Assembly: GCF_022559625.1 (NCBI RefSeq)
Contig: NZ_CP042288.1
Span: 1,326,409-1,390,408 of the forward strand
DNA from: Aquisalinus flavus
GTDB lineage: Bacteria > Pseudomonadota > Alphaproteobacteria > Caulobacterales > Parvularculaceae
Length of the DNA stretch: 64,000 nucleotides
Direction: 5' to 3'
The notes below the pieces were generated by a model, which was not told the origin of the DNA, did not search any database, and worked only from the letters and a program-made list of their open reading frames with translations. The translations under genes and the position numbers were made by a program. This document shows positions 17,157 through 25,774 of the stretch, one piece after another; the stretch's first letter is position 1; every line of letters starts with the position of its first letter.

Positions 17157-17306
17157 GCTTCGGCTCGGCAGCCATCGCGACTTCGAGCCGGATGATGTCG
17201 TTCTTGCCTGGGCCTGCCGAGCCGTAGCTCGAAGAGCGAAGCCCCTGCCGGGGCATTCTCCGTCTAAAATCGATCCACTGGATCGATTTTTCTGCCTCCG
17301 GCAGAC
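17157..17306. repeat. Cluster of inverted repeats between GIY-YIG gene and tRNA-Tyr
   Basis: Four nested or tandem palindromes fill this gap: gcttcggctcggcag (17157-17171) with ctgccgagccgtagc (17214-17228, one mismatch); cttcgagc (17181-17188) with gctcgaag (17227-17234); gcccc/ggggc (17241-17254); and a 12-bp exact arm aaaatcgatcca (17266-17277) with tggatcgatttt (17279-17290), followed by tctgcc/ggcaga (17291-17305). The 12-bp one could act as a two-way terminator. Confidence 0.7.
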
Positions 17307-17316
17307 CGACTATGAA

Positions 17317-17401
17317 TGGTGGAGGGGGCTGGATTCGAACCAGCGTACGCTATGCGGGCAGATTTACAGTCTGCTGCCTTTAACCACTCGGCCACCCCTC
17401 C
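17317..17401 (-). tRNA. tRNA-Tyr (anticodon GUA)
   Basis: Acceptor GGAGGGG (17401-17395) pairs with CCCCTCC (17327-17321). The anticodon arm is GCAGACTGTAAATCTGC with anticodon GTA, a long variable arm is present as expected for a class II tRNA, and CCA is encoded (17319-17317). Confidence 0.95.
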
Positions 17402-17541
17402 ACAGGGCTCACGAGATTACCATATGCGGTAAAAGAGCAGGCGTTATAGAAACGACTCGGGGACCATGCAACACCTAAGCTGCCCTCTCATAATGTTTTT
17501 TCGTGCTTTTCCTGCCCCCGCCACTCCTGTATGGCGACGCC

Positions 17542-18375
17542 ATGAATGACAAACGCCCCCCTGCCCGCAAGCCCTCCTCCAAACCCGGCTCAAAACACAT
17601 TTCGGCCGGCGGAAAGCCCCGCCCGAAAAAAGGCCCGCCGCACCGCCATGAGCGCGAACTCGACGAAGACCGCCCGGTCTGGCTCTATGGCCGCCATGCC
17701 GTTGCCGCGGCGCTGAAGAACCCGGACCGAAAGATCCACCGGCTGGTCGCAACCCTGAACGCGGCCCAATGGCTGACGGACCAGGGTATCGAGGCAACGC
17801 CGGATGATCTCAAGCCCGACGCGATCGACGGCATGCTGCCGCCGGGCTCCGTCCATCAGGGCCTTGCCGCTTACGTGGACGAACTGCCCCGCGCCCGCCT
17901 GAAGGAGACCTGCCAGCCGGTCGCGGGCGAGAACCGCCCGGTCATCGTGCTCGACCAGGTAACCGATGTGCACAATATCGGGGCGATCTTCCGGACCGCT
18001 GCCGCCTTCAATGCCCGTGCGATCATCGTGCAGGAGCGGCGCACGCCACCGCTCGCCGGCGCTCTGGCCAAAGCCGCAGCGGGCGCCGTGGACATCGTGC
18101 CCTGCGTGCAGGCGGTCAACATTGCCCGCTCGCTCGAGGCGCTGAAGGAAATGGGCTATTTCTGCGCCGGGCTCGCTGGCGAGGCAGTCGCGCTGATCGC
18201 TGACATGCCGAAGGAAAAACCGGTGGTGCTGGTGATGGGTGCCGAAGGGGCCGGTCTTCGCGACCTGGTCGGACAGACCTGCGACATGCTGGTCCGTATC
18301 CCGATCTCGGCCGAGATGGACAGCCTCAACGTCTCCAACGCCGCCGCCATCGCGCTATACGAGATCGCCCGATAG
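17542..18375 (+). CDS. rlmB: 23S rRNA (guanosine-2'-O-)-methyltransferase RlmB/TrmH family
   Basis: A 277-residue SPOUT methyltransferase. After a basic, Pro/Lys-rich N-terminus (about 1-45) comes a substrate-binding domain starting WLYGRHAVAAALKNP, then the knotted catalytic domain: VTDVHNIGAIFRTAAAFNA (motif 1), VLVMGAEGAGLRDLV (motif 2) and MDSLNVSNAAAIALYE (motif 3). This layout matches RlmB, which methylates G2251 of 23S rRNA, although other TrmH-family targets cannot be excluded. The ATG at 17542 is preferred over 17503, whose extra residues are hydrophobic and unlike the family. It ends at a two-way terminator. Confidence 0.9.
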   Translation: MNDKRPPARKPSSKPGSKHISAGGKPRPKKGPPHRHERELDEDRPVWLYGRHAVAAALKNPDRKIHRLVATLNAAQWLTDQGIEATPDDLKPDAIDGMLPPGSVHQGLAAYVDELPRARLKETCQPVAGENRPVIVLDQVTDVHNIGAIFRTAAAFNARAIIVQERRTPPLAGALAKAAAGAVDIVPCVQAVNIARSLEALKEMGYFCAGLAGEAVALIADMPKEKPVVLVMGAEGAGLRDLVGQTCDMLVRIPISAEMDSLNVSNAAAIALYEIAR

Positions 18376-18387
18376 ACCATCAGGATC

Positions 18388-18421
18388 AAAAAAAGCCCGC
18401 CTCGATGAGGCGGGCAGTTTT
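18388..18421. terminator. Bidirectional terminator between rlmB and the EF-hand gene
   Basis: A perfect 9-bp stem gcccgcctc/gaggcgggc (18395-18415) with a 3-base loop has seven As on its left and a short T run on its right. It can terminate both convergent genes. Confidence 0.85.
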
Positions 18422-18458
18422 GAGGGTTTCCAAAAGTTAGGCGTAGTCAGGGTAGGTA

Positions 18459-18983
18459 TCAGCTTACCGACGTCTGGAAACGCGCAAAGTTGAGCGTATA
18501 GACTTCCAGCTCCGGTCCGGTCAGCCTGCCGTCTTCGTTGAAGTCGACTTCGGCAAAATCATTCAGCTTCGCAGCAATCCATTCGCGGCGATCCATCGCG
18601 CTGTCGGACCCGGCAAAGGCATAGAATTCATTGCGGGCGATCGCGTCGATCGTCGTCTGCTCGTAAGGGGCAAGACGACCGGTGGCCTCGCTCGGCAGGG
18701 TAATATGGAAGGTCTGGCGCCCATCGATCGCGACCACCCCGTTGAAACGGGAAAGCGACGCATTGACGACAGCCTGTGACGCATATTCGTCGATGGAAAT
18801 CAGGCCGTCGGCGTTGACGTCAATCTTGTCGAACATGTTATCCGCATTCAGGCGGGCATCTTCGAGGACGATTTCGGTGCCTTCGGCGCCGAACTGGCTC
18901 GGCACAACGTAAGTGCTTGCAAAGCTGGCAGCCCCGAAACCGGTGGCGGCGATGCCCAGTAATACAGCAGTTGTACGTTTCAT
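18459..18983 (-). CDS. Secreted EF-hand calcium-binding protein
   Basis: A 174-residue protein with a signal peptide (to about residue 22, SFAS-T) and two canonical EF-hand loops: DVNADGLISIDE (55-66) and DFNEDGRLTGPE (147-158). All calcium-ligand positions (1, 3, 5, 12) are filled. It should be periplasmic or secreted. The region between the loops resembles no family I know. AGGAG lies before the ATG. An exact EcfG-type promoter just upstream suggests it is part of the general stress response, which links calcium binding in the envelope to stress. Binding partners are unknown. Confidence 0.88.
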   Translation of the reverse strand: MKRTTAVLLGIAATGFGAASFASTYVVPSQFGAEGTEIVLEDARLNADNMFDKIDVNADGLISIDEYASQAVVNASLSRFNGVVAIDGRQTFHITLPSEATGRLAPYEQTTIDAIARNEFYAFAGSDSAMDRREWIAAKLNDFAEVDFNEDGRLTGPELEVYTLNFARFQTSVS

Positions 18984-19009
18984 GACCTTTACTCCTTGTT
19001 CCCATCAAT

Positions 19010-19035
19010 AACGGTCTGATACCGATAATTGTTCC
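19010..19035 (-). promoter_or_regulatory. EcfG-type general-stress promoter of the EF-hand gene
   Basis: On the minus strand GGAAC (19035-19031), a 17-base spacer, and CGTT (19013-19010) match the EcfG consensus GGAAC-N16/17-CGTT without a mismatch. It lies 27 bases from the ATG at 18983, giving a short leader that still includes the AGGAG ribosome binding site. Confidence 0.7.
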
Positions 19036-19106
19036 CCGCACCGTCTTTTTCGCGACGTCATACAGGTCTTTTCAGGGCAAATGTGGCTTCTTTTTGCACA
19101 TATGGG

Positions 19107-19136
19107 AAAGAAAGAGGCAGCCCCCAAGGCTGCCTC
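19107..19136 (-). terminator. Rho-independent terminator after ndk
   Basis: A 9-bp stem gaggcagcc/ggctgcctc (19114-19136) with a 5-base loop is followed on the minus strand by a T-rich tract (tttctttc). It lies about 54 bases after the ndk stop. Confidence 0.7.
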
Positions 19137-19189
19137 ACGTGACTGTGCATCTCAGTGTTGATGCAGGTTTGAGCCCCGCATCAGCGTGT

Positions 19190-19612
19190 TTAGCCGACGA
19201 TTTCGTCTTCAGTGAAGAAAAACGCGATCTCGTCCTTGGCCGTATCGGGACCATCGGAGCCGTGGACCGAGTTTTCGCCGATGGATTCGGCGAACTCGGC
19301 GCGGATGGTGCCTTCTGCGGCGTCGGCCGGGTTGGTGGCACCCATGATCTCACGGTTGCGCGAGATTGCGTTTTCGCCTTCCAGCACCTGGACGACAACC
19401 GGGCCGGACATCATGGAATCGACCAGCTCACCGAAAAACGGGCGTTCCTTGTGGACAGCGTAAAAGCCTTCGGCCTGCTCCCGGCTCATGTGAATGCGTT
19501 TGGAGGCGACGACGCGAAGGCCGCCCTCTTCCAGCTTGGAAATGATCTTGCCGGTGATGTTGCGGCGCGTTGCGTCCGGCTTGATGATCGAAAAAGTGCG
19601 CTCGAGGCCCAT
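19190..19612 (-). CDS. ndk: Nucleoside diphosphate kinase
   Basis: Transfers the gamma phosphate of ATP to nucleoside diphosphates through a phospho-histidine. The 140-residue protein has the standard start [15 protein letters not shown], the Kpn loop region, and the active-site segment NSVHGSD with the phosphorylated His117. Length matches the bacterial family exactly. It is a single-gene unit ending in a terminator, and is divergent from the small membrane protein at 19750. Confidence 0.98.
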   Translation of the reverse strand: MGLERTFSIIKPDATRRNITGKIISKLEEGGLRVVASKRIHMSREQAEGFYAVHKERPFFGELVDSMMSGPVVVQVLEGENAISRNREIMGATNPADAAEGTIRAEFAESIGENSVHGSDGPDTAKDEIAFFFTEDEIVG

Positions 19613-19749
19613 GGTTCGGTATCCTTGTACAGTGGAAGAAATTGGTGTCGCGGGCCTATAGCAATGGGGAAGCAGCCTAGCAAGTCCTGCCGGACCACTC
19701 TATATCAGGTGATACAGACAGAGGGCGAAAAAACAGGAATGAGAGAATT

Positions 19750-20163
19750 ATGAGCGATCTATCCGCTTCCGAAGGCTCTTCCCGCCAAGACTCTGCCCAG
19801 ATGCCGGTTGTGATCTATGTGCTTTATCTGGTCGGGTTCTTCATCATTTTTACGCCGGTCGTGGGCGTGATCCTCGCCTATGTCAGCAAAGCGCGGCCTG
19901 CGAGCTGGCTCGACAGCCATTATGACAATGCCATCCACATTTTCTGGAAGGGCATCCTGTACATGATCCTGTCCGTCGTGCTGATCTGCCTGTGCATTCC
20001 GTTCTTCATTCAGGAACAGATCCTGCCGGGTATCCTCGTCGCTCTCATCGGCTCTTTTGCCGCTCTCGCGCAGCTCGTCTGGTACATCGTGCGCTGCGTG
20101 AAGGGCATCATGATGGCCTCGGAGAAGCGGGCCTATCCGGACCCGGAAAGCTGGGGCTTCTGA
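19750..20163 (+). CDS. Small DUF4870-like membrane protein
   Basis: A 137-residue protein with a polar N-terminus and three hydrophobic segments (about 18-44, 68-92 and 97-117). Stretches such as VYVLYLVGFFIIFTP and LIGSFAALAQLVWYIVRCVKGIMMA resemble the DUF4870/TIC20-like family, which has no firm function. It precedes the ABC-F gene by 64 bases on the same strand and might be co-transcribed. Confidence 0.7.
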   Translation: MSDLSASEGSSRQDSAQMPVVIYVLYLVGFFIIFTPVVGVILAYVSKARPASWLDSHYDNAIHIFWKGILYMILSVVLICLCIPFFIQEQILPGILVALIGSFAALAQLVWYIVRCVKGIMMASEKRAYPDPESWGF

Positions 20164-20227
20164 TCCCCCGTCTGTTCGGTGCGAAAGGGATTTATTCCCG
20201 CTGCGCTAGCCGCTAAGACCCTCGCCC

Positions 20228-22141
20228 ATGATGCTGCATATCAACGACCTGACCTATCGCATTGAGGGGCGCGTGCTGTTCGACCAGGCGACGGCTGCGA
20301 TCTCCGATGGCTGGAAGGTCGGGTTCGTCGGGCGCAACGGCACCGGCAAGTCGACCATGCTGAAGCTGATCCGCGAGGAAATCTCGCCGGATGACGGCTC
20401 GCTGTCGCTGCGCAAGGGCCGGCGCATCGGCTCGGTTGCGCAGGAAGCCCCGGCGACGCGGGACTCGCTGCTCGACACGGTGCTCGTCGCGGATACGGAG
20501 CGCACCGCCCTCCTCGCCGAGGCGGAGACGGCGTCAGACCCGATCCGTATCGCCGAGATACAGACCCGCCTCGCCGACATCGACGCCCATTCGGCGGAGG
20601 CGCGGGCCGCGATCATCCTGTCTGGCCTGGGCTTCGACCATGTGGCGCAGGCCCGTCCGTGTTCTGACTTTTCCGGCGGCTGGCGAATGCGCGTCGCCCT
20701 TGCCGCCGTCCTGTTCGCCGCGCCCGATCTGCTGCTGCTGGACGAGCCGACCAACTATCTCGACATGGAAGGCGCGCTGTGGCTGGAGAACTATATCCGC
20801 CGCTATCCGTATACGGCATTGATCGTCAGCCACGATCGCGGCCTGCTTAACAGTGCGGTCACGCATATCCTGGCCCTGGAACAGGGCAAGCTCTCGGTCC
20901 ATAACGGCAATTACGATACCTATGAACGCCGCCGCGCCGAGCAGCGGGCCGTGGCGATGGCGCAGGCGACCAAGCAGGACGCGGCCCGCCGCCACATGCA
21001 GTCCTTCGTCGACCGGTTCCGGGCCAAGGCCTCCAAGGCCAAGCAGGCGCAGTCGCGCATCAAGATGCTGGAGAAGATGCAGGCGGTCTCGATCCCGATC
21101 GAAGAGCGGACCATTCCCTTTCACTTTCCCGACCCGAAGCCGCCCATGGCGCCGCCGATCGTGCGCGTGGTCGAGGCCGATCTTGGTTATACAGAGGGTC
21201 AGCCGGTCCTGCGCGATGTCAATCTGCGCATCGACCAGGATGACCGCATCGCCATTCTCGGCTCCAACGGCCAGGGCAAGTCGACTCTGGTCAAGGCGAT
21301 CTCCGGCCGCCTGCCTGCCCTGTCCGGCAATGTCTACAGGTCGAAGAAGCTGCGTATCGCCTATTTCGCCCAGCACCAGATCGACGAGTTGAAGCCGAAG
21401 CAGTCGCCCTATGACCATGTCCGCGCGCTGATGCCGGATGGCACCGAAGCCGAAGTGCGGGCCCGGACCGCGCAGATCGGCTTCGGACCGGACAAGGCCG
21501 ATGTGCTTGCCGAGAAGCTGTCGGGGGGCGAGAAGGCGCGCCTTCTGTTCGGGCTCATCACCTTCGAGGGACCGCATCTGATGATCCTCGACGAACCGAC
21601 CAATCACCTCGACATCGACTCGCGCGAGGCGCTGATGATGGCGCTGAACGAATATCAGGGGGCGGTCATTCTGATCACCCATGATGCCCACCTTGCCGAG
21701 GCGGTCGCCGACCGGCTGTGGCTGATCAAGAATGGCCGGGCCGAACGGTTCGACGGCGACCTGTCCGACTATCGCGACCTGATCCTCGATGCGAACCGGA
21801 CCGAGAAATCCGACAAGAAGCCTGTCGAGTCCAAACCTCTGATCAGCAAGGCGGACCAGCGCAAGGCCGCCGCCGACATGCGCAAGGCGCTCAGCCCGCT
21901 GAAGAAGACATGCGAGGATCTTGAAAAGGCAATGGACCGGCTGCACGGCGAGATCGCACAGATCGATCAGGCGCTGGCGGCGCCGGGCCTGTTCGAAAAG
22001 GACATCGCCAGGGCGACACAGCTGTCGAAGGATCGCGCCCGCACCGTCGAGGCACTGGCGCAGGCCGAGGAGGACTGGCTTGGTGCCACCGAGACCTATG
22101 AGCATGCCAGGGCTGAAGCAGAACAGGCCCTGCCGGGCTGA
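20228..22141 (+). CDS. ABC-F family ATPase (YheS-like)
   Basis: A 637-residue protein with two ABC ATPase domains and no membrane domain, so a ribosome-associated ABC-F factor rather than a transporter. Walker A motifs are GRNGTGKST (about 36-44) and GSNGQGKST; signatures are FSGGWRMRVALA and LSGGEKARL; Walker B segments end in DEPTNYLD and DEPTNHLD. The interdomain linker (RAKASKAKQAQSRIKMLEK) and the C-terminal coiled coil (from about 560) fit the YheS group. Its stop overlaps the next gene's ATG, so the two are probably translated together. It could equally be called Uup-like. Confidence 0.92.
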   Translation: MMLHINDLTYRIEGRVLFDQATAAISDGWKVGFVGRNGTGKSTMLKLIREEISPDDGSLSLRKGRRIGSVAQEAPATRDSLLDTVLVADTERTALLAEAETASDPIRIAEIQTRLADIDAHSAEARAAIILSGLGFDHVAQARPCSDFSGGWRMRVALAAVLFAAPDLLLLDEPTNYLDMEGALWLENYIRRYPYTALIVSHDRGLLNSAVTHILALEQGKLSVHNGNYDTYERRRAEQRAVAMAQATKQDAARRHMQSFVDRFRAKASKAKQAQSRIKMLEKMQAVSIPIEERTIPFHFPDPKPPMAPPIVRVVEADLGYTEGQPVLRDVNLRIDQDDRIAILGSNGQGKSTLVKAISGRLPALSGNVYRSKKLRIAYFAQHQIDELKPKQSPYDHVRALMPDGTEAEVRARTAQIGFGPDKADVLAEKLSGGEKARLLFGLITFEGPHLMILDEPTNHLDIDSREALMMALNEYQGAVILITHDAHLAEAVADRLWLIKNGRAERFDGDLSDYRDLILDANRTEKSDKKPVESKPLISKADQRKAAADMRKALSPLKKTCEDLEKAMDRLHGEIAQIDQALAAPGLFEKDIARATQLSKDRARTVEALAQAEEDWLGATETYEHARAEAEQALPG

Positions 22142-22803
22142 TGGCGTTCGCTCGGTCACGCCCCGTTACTTCGAACCAGACCGGTATCCATGCCGATCTC
22201 GACGCACGGGTCAGCCGCTATCGCGATACCGACTTTCGCAGGCCGCCGGCCGGTCATTCCCTGAAGGCGTTGCGGACGGTCGAGGCGGCAAGGGCAGCGT
22301 ATCAGGGCATGCCGGTCATTCTCGATTCCGGGTGCGGTACCGGCGACAGCACCCGGGCGCTCGCCGAACAGCACCCCGGTCATCTCGTTCTCGGCATCGA
22401 CCGGTCTCTTGCCCGGCTATCGCGTGAGCGCGCCCCCCTGCCCGCGAACGCTCGCCTTGTGCGCGGCAATCTCATGGACCTCTACCCGATGATGGCCGAG
22501 ACGGGCTGGCACCTCGACCGGCATTACCTGCTCTACCCCAATCCCTATCCGAAAGCGGCCCACCTGTCGCGCCGCTGGCATGGCTCGCCCGTATTCCCGG
22601 CAATGCTGGCGCTGGGCGGTACGCTGGAGTTGCGCACCAATTGGGAAATATATGCGAAGGAATTCCTCCAGGCGCTGACGGCGCATCATCGCGATGCGGT
22701 CCTGGCGCCGCTGGACATTGACGCCGCGCCGTTAACCCCTTTCGAGAAAAAGTATCACGTCAGCGGCCACCGGCTGTACCGGGTACTGGCGCACAACCCC
22801 TGA
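22141..22803 (+). CDS. TrmB-like (tRNA guanine-N7) methyltransferase
   Basis: A 220-residue Rossmann-fold SAM methyltransferase. Motif I is ILDSGCGTGDSTRALAE, followed by LVLGIDRSLARL. The segment HYLLYPNPYPKAAHLSRRW corresponds to the FPDPWPKKRHHKRR signature of TrmB, and TPFEKKYHVSGHRLYR to its C-terminal TxFE. The signature is diverged (NPYPK for DPWPK), so it may be a paralogue rather than the housekeeping TrmB that makes m7G46. Its ATG overlaps the stop of the ABC-F gene (TGATG), which implies translational coupling and perhaps a shared translation-related role. Confidence 0.75.
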   Translation: MAFARSRPVTSNQTGIHADLDARVSRYRDTDFRRPPAGHSLKALRTVEAARAAYQGMPVILDSGCGTGDSTRALAEQHPGHLVLGIDRSLARLSRERAPLPANARLVRGNLMDLYPMMAETGWHLDRHYLLYPNPYPKAAHLSRRWHGSPVFPAMLALGGTLELRTNWEIYAKEFLQALTAHHRDAVLAPLDIDAAPLTPFEKKYHVSGHRLYRVLAHNP

Positions 22804-22927
22804 GCGTCTGACGTGTTTGAATTACTTTAAAATACTGCATTTTCGACCCGCGATTAACCAAATTCCCACCAATTTCCGGGATGATCCGGACAACGATAAA
22901 ACTGTATTCGGCCGCCGGGGGATCTGC

Positions 22928-24007
22928 ATGAGCCAGCCAAAAGAAAATCAGTATGTCACGCAGGTAGCAACCAATGATGACTACTCGCATAGCGTCCAGG
23001 TCGCGAGCGAGGTGTTCGACCTCGTCGCACGCTACATGACCCCGCCCAAGCCCAAGACCTATGAGCTCTGGTACTCCTATGCTTCGCGCGACAACGAGGC
23101 CCTGCGCGAGGATGTCGAGGATATCCTGCGCAAAAGCGGTACGCTGAGCGAATATGATATCGACCAGATCCTGTCGGAATATCGCGACAATGAAAAACGC
23201 ATCGTCCAGGCGCAGGACGCCATCGGCAAGCATTTCGACAAGGAGCTGTCGAACATTCTCCACATGATGGAAGCCAGCGCCGATCGCAGCCAGGACTATT
23301 CGACCAGCCTCGGCGAAGCCAATGAAGTCCTGCCCGGCCTGTCCGATCCCTCAAAGATCCGCGACCTGGTACAGTCCCTCATCCTGCGCAACAGGGAAAT
23401 GCAGGTCCAGACCGAAGCGCTGAGCGAAAACCTTAACCGCTCGAAGGACCATATCCAGTCGCTGCGCGACGACCTCGCCGATCTGCGCGCGCGCAGCCTG
23501 AAAGACCCGCTGACCCAGGTCGGCAATCGCGGATATTTCGATGCGACGCTGGCCCATGAAGTGTCCACCGCCAAGGCCGCGGGTCACGACCTGTGCCTCG
23601 TCATGACCGATATCGACCACTTCAAGCGGGTCAACGACGTCCACGGCCATATTATCGGCGACTGGATCCTCAAGGATTTCGCGGCGATGATCTCCTCCTC
23701 GATCAAGGGGCGCGATTCGGTCGCGCGCTATGGCGGCGAGGAATTCGGCATCGTCCTGCCGATGACGGATCTGCGCGGCGCAAAGACGCTGATCGAAAAC
23801 ATCCGCCGCCAGTTCGAAGCCAAGGAGCGCGTCCTGAAGACAACCGGCAAACCGATGGAACCGGTGACGGCCTCCTTCGGCATTGCCAGCCTGGGCGAGA
23901 GCGACGACTCGCTCAGCCTGTTGAGCCGGGCAGACGAAAAGCTGTACGAAGCCAAACGCGGCGGCCGGAACAAGACCGTCACCGACGAGTTGTCTCACTC
24001 CGCATAG
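22928..24007 (+). CDS. Diguanylate cyclase (GGDEF domain)
   Basis: A 359-residue cytoplasmic protein. The N-terminal half (1-170) is helical and lacks a recognised sensor domain; a coiled coil (about 145-185) leads to the GGDEF domain, which starts SLKDPLTQVGNRGYFD and has the active site RYGGEEFGIVLP. The Mg and GTP residues look intact, so it should make cyclic di-GMP. The inhibitory I-site position, normally RxxD, reads KGRD, so product inhibition may be weak. The ATG at 22928 begins the conserved MSQPKENQY; upstream in-frame codons are not similar. A terminator follows. Confidence 0.9.
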   Translation: MSQPKENQYVTQVATNDDYSHSVQVASEVFDLVARYMTPPKPKTYELWYSYASRDNEALREDVEDILRKSGTLSEYDIDQILSEYRDNEKRIVQAQDAIGKHFDKELSNILHMMEASADRSQDYSTSLGEANEVLPGLSDPSKIRDLVQSLILRNREMQVQTEALSENLNRSKDHIQSLRDDLADLRARSLKDPLTQVGNRGYFDATLAHEVSTAKAAGHDLCLVMTDIDHFKRVNDVHGHIIGDWILKDFAAMISSSIKGRDSVARYGGEEFGIVLPMTDLRGAKTLIENIRRQFEAKERVLKTTGKPMEPVTASFGIASLGESDDSLSLLSRADEKLYEAKRGGRNKTVTDELSHSA

Positions 24008-24035
24008 CCGGCGTTAGCCATCTCACGACGAACAG

Positions 24036-24060
24036 GCCTCGCCATGCGCGAGGCTTTTTC
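24036..24060 (+). terminator. Rho-independent terminator after the GGDEF gene
   Basis: A 7-bp stem gcctcgc/gcgaggc (24036-24054) is followed by five Ts. Confidence 0.8.
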
Positions 24061-24196
24061 ATTTCCGGGGTGGGTCATCACGTTTTCTCCCGAACGGCAC
24101 TCGCGGGTTGTGGCCGGATGGCCGGACGTGGGACAATGGGATTTCCGCAACACGGCGCCGGCGCGGCGCCATTTCGGTCTTCAGGAGATGCGATCC

Positions 24197-25438
24197 ATGG
24201 CAGGCAATATCGTCAAGCACACTTTCACCGGCGCGTCGGGCGCGCAACTCTCTGCCCGGCTCGACATGCCGGCAGGCCGGGTCGAGGCCTATGCGCTGTT
24301 CGCCCACTGCTTCACCTGCTCCAAGGACCTGACCGCCTCACGCAAGATCGCCGAATCACTGACCGCTTCGGGTATCGCCGTGCTGCGGTTCGATTTCACC
24401 GGTCTGGGTAGTTCGGAAGGCGACTTTGCCTCGACCAATTTCTCGCTCAACCTCGCCGACCTGAAAAGCGCTGCCGATTATCTGCGCCAGAACTATGAAG
24501 CGCCGAGCCTCCTGATCGGCCATTCTCTGGGCGGGGCCGCCGTCATCGCGGTAGCGGCCGAGATACCGGAAGTCAAAGCCGTCGCGACCATCGCCGCGCC
24601 CGCCGACGCAGCCCATGTGACGGAGAATTTCGCCGGCAAGCTGGCCGAGATCCGCGACAAGGGCGAGGCGCAAGTCAGCCTCGGCGAACGGCCTTTCACC
24701 ATCAAGAAGCAGTTCCTCGACGATCTCGACCGGCACGATGTCGAGAAGAGCATTGGCTCGCTGAAACGCGCCCTGCTGATCCTGCATTCCCCGATCGATG
24801 CGACCGTCGGCATCGACAATGCACGGCGGCTGTTCGAGGCGGCACGTCATCCGAAGAGCTTCTGCTCGCTGGATCAGGCCGACCACCTGCTCTCCGACAA
24901 GCGCGACGCCGCCTATGCCGCTCAGGTCATCTCCGCCTGGGCGACACGCTATATCGGCACCCGCGACCCGATGCCGGAGGAACAGGACGAGGCGGGCTTC
25001 GTCGAGTTGACCGAGACCGGCCATGGCAAGTTCCAGAACGCCGTCAAGGTCGGTCCCCACGGCATGCTTGCTGACGAGCCGACCAGCGTCGGCGGCCTCG
25101 GCACTGGCCCGACGCCATACGAATTTCTCTCCATCGCGCTCGGTGCCTGCACCAACATGACCCTGCGCATGTATGCCGACCACAAGAAGATCCCGCTGGA
25201 GAAGGTCGCGATCCGCGTGCGCCACGACCGCAAGCATATCGACGATTGCGAGCACTGCACCGAGAAGGACCGCGCCATGGGCACGCATATCGACCAATTC
25301 GAGCGGGAGCTGACCTTCACCGGCGACCTCGACGAGGCGACCCGCAAACGGCTCCTGGAGATCGCCGACAAATGTCCTGTTCATCGCACCCTTGAAAAAG
25401 GCGCGAAAGTGCTCACAAAGGAGGTTCGTGAAGCATAA
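24197..25438 (+). CDS. Bifunctional alpha/beta-hydrolase / OsmC-family protein
   Basis: A 413-residue natural fusion. Residues 1-255 form an alpha/beta hydrolase with nucleophile motif GHSLGG and a late acid/His pair (SPIDATVG, QADHLLSDK). Residues 270-413 form an OsmC/YhfA-like domain with its peroxidatic and resolving cysteines in GACTNMTLRMYADHK and DKCPVHRTLEKG. OsmC proteins reduce organic hydroperoxides. The fusion is known in proteobacteria and may handle peroxidised esters, but the substrate is not established. The ATG at 24197 is placed nine bases after GGAG; upstream in-frame codons look non-coding. Confidence 0.92.
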   Translation: MAGNIVKHTFTGASGAQLSARLDMPAGRVEAYALFAHCFTCSKDLTASRKIAESLTASGIAVLRFDFTGLGSSEGDFASTNFSLNLADLKSAADYLRQNYEAPSLLIGHSLGGAAVIAVAAEIPEVKAVATIAAPADAAHVTENFAGKLAEIRDKGEAQVSLGERPFTIKKQFLDDLDRHDVEKSIGSLKRALLILHSPIDATVGIDNARRLFEAARHPKSFCSLDQADHLLSDKRDAAYAAQVISAWATRYIGTRDPMPEEQDEAGFVELTETGHGKFQNAVKVGPHGMLADEPTSVGGLGTGPTPYEFLSIALGACTNMTLRMYADHKKIPLEKVAIRVRHDRKHIDDCEHCTEKDRAMGTHIDQFERELTFTGDLDEATRKRLLEIADKCPVHRTLEKGAKVLTKEVREA

Positions 25439-25477
25439 AGCGCCAAGCCCTCACAGGGGGCAGGAAAAGGACAGGAC

Positions 25478-25774
25478 ATGAGCAAGGCACCGCAGGACTG
25501 CAAGGACATGGATGAAGTGCGCGTCGAGATCGACCGTCTGGACGCAGCGATCGTCGACCTGATGGCCGAGCGCTGGGGCTATGTCGACCGCGCCTGGCAG
25601 CTGAAATCCAGGCCGGAAGAGGCAACTGTACCCTGGCGTATCCAACAGGTGATCGATCGTGTTAAGCAGAGGGCCGATGAAAAAGGCCTGCCGCCCTCGC
25701 TGGTCGAAGCCCTGTGGCGCCAGCTGATCGGGTGGGGCATTCAGTATGAAGAAGAAAAACTGCGTAATTCATGA
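25478..25774 (+). CDS. Monofunctional chorismate mutase (AroQ type)
   Basis: A 98-residue all-helical protein of the AroQ class that converts chorismate to prephenate for Phe/Tyr synthesis. The core VRVEIDRLDAAIVDLMAERWGYV and the later ALWRQLIGWGIQYEE fit the three-helix fold; Arg15 and the conserved Lys43 region supply active-site charges. The stop overlaps the next ATG (ATGA), so it is coupled to a thioesterase gene. No prephenate dehydratase domain is attached. Isochorismate-pyruvate lyase of the same fold is a less likely alternative. Confidence 0.88.
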   Translation: MSKAPQDCKDMDEVRVEIDRLDAAIVDLMAERWGYVDRAWQLKSRPEEATVPWRIQQVIDRVKQRADEKGLPPSLVEALWRQLIGWGIQYEEEKLRNS

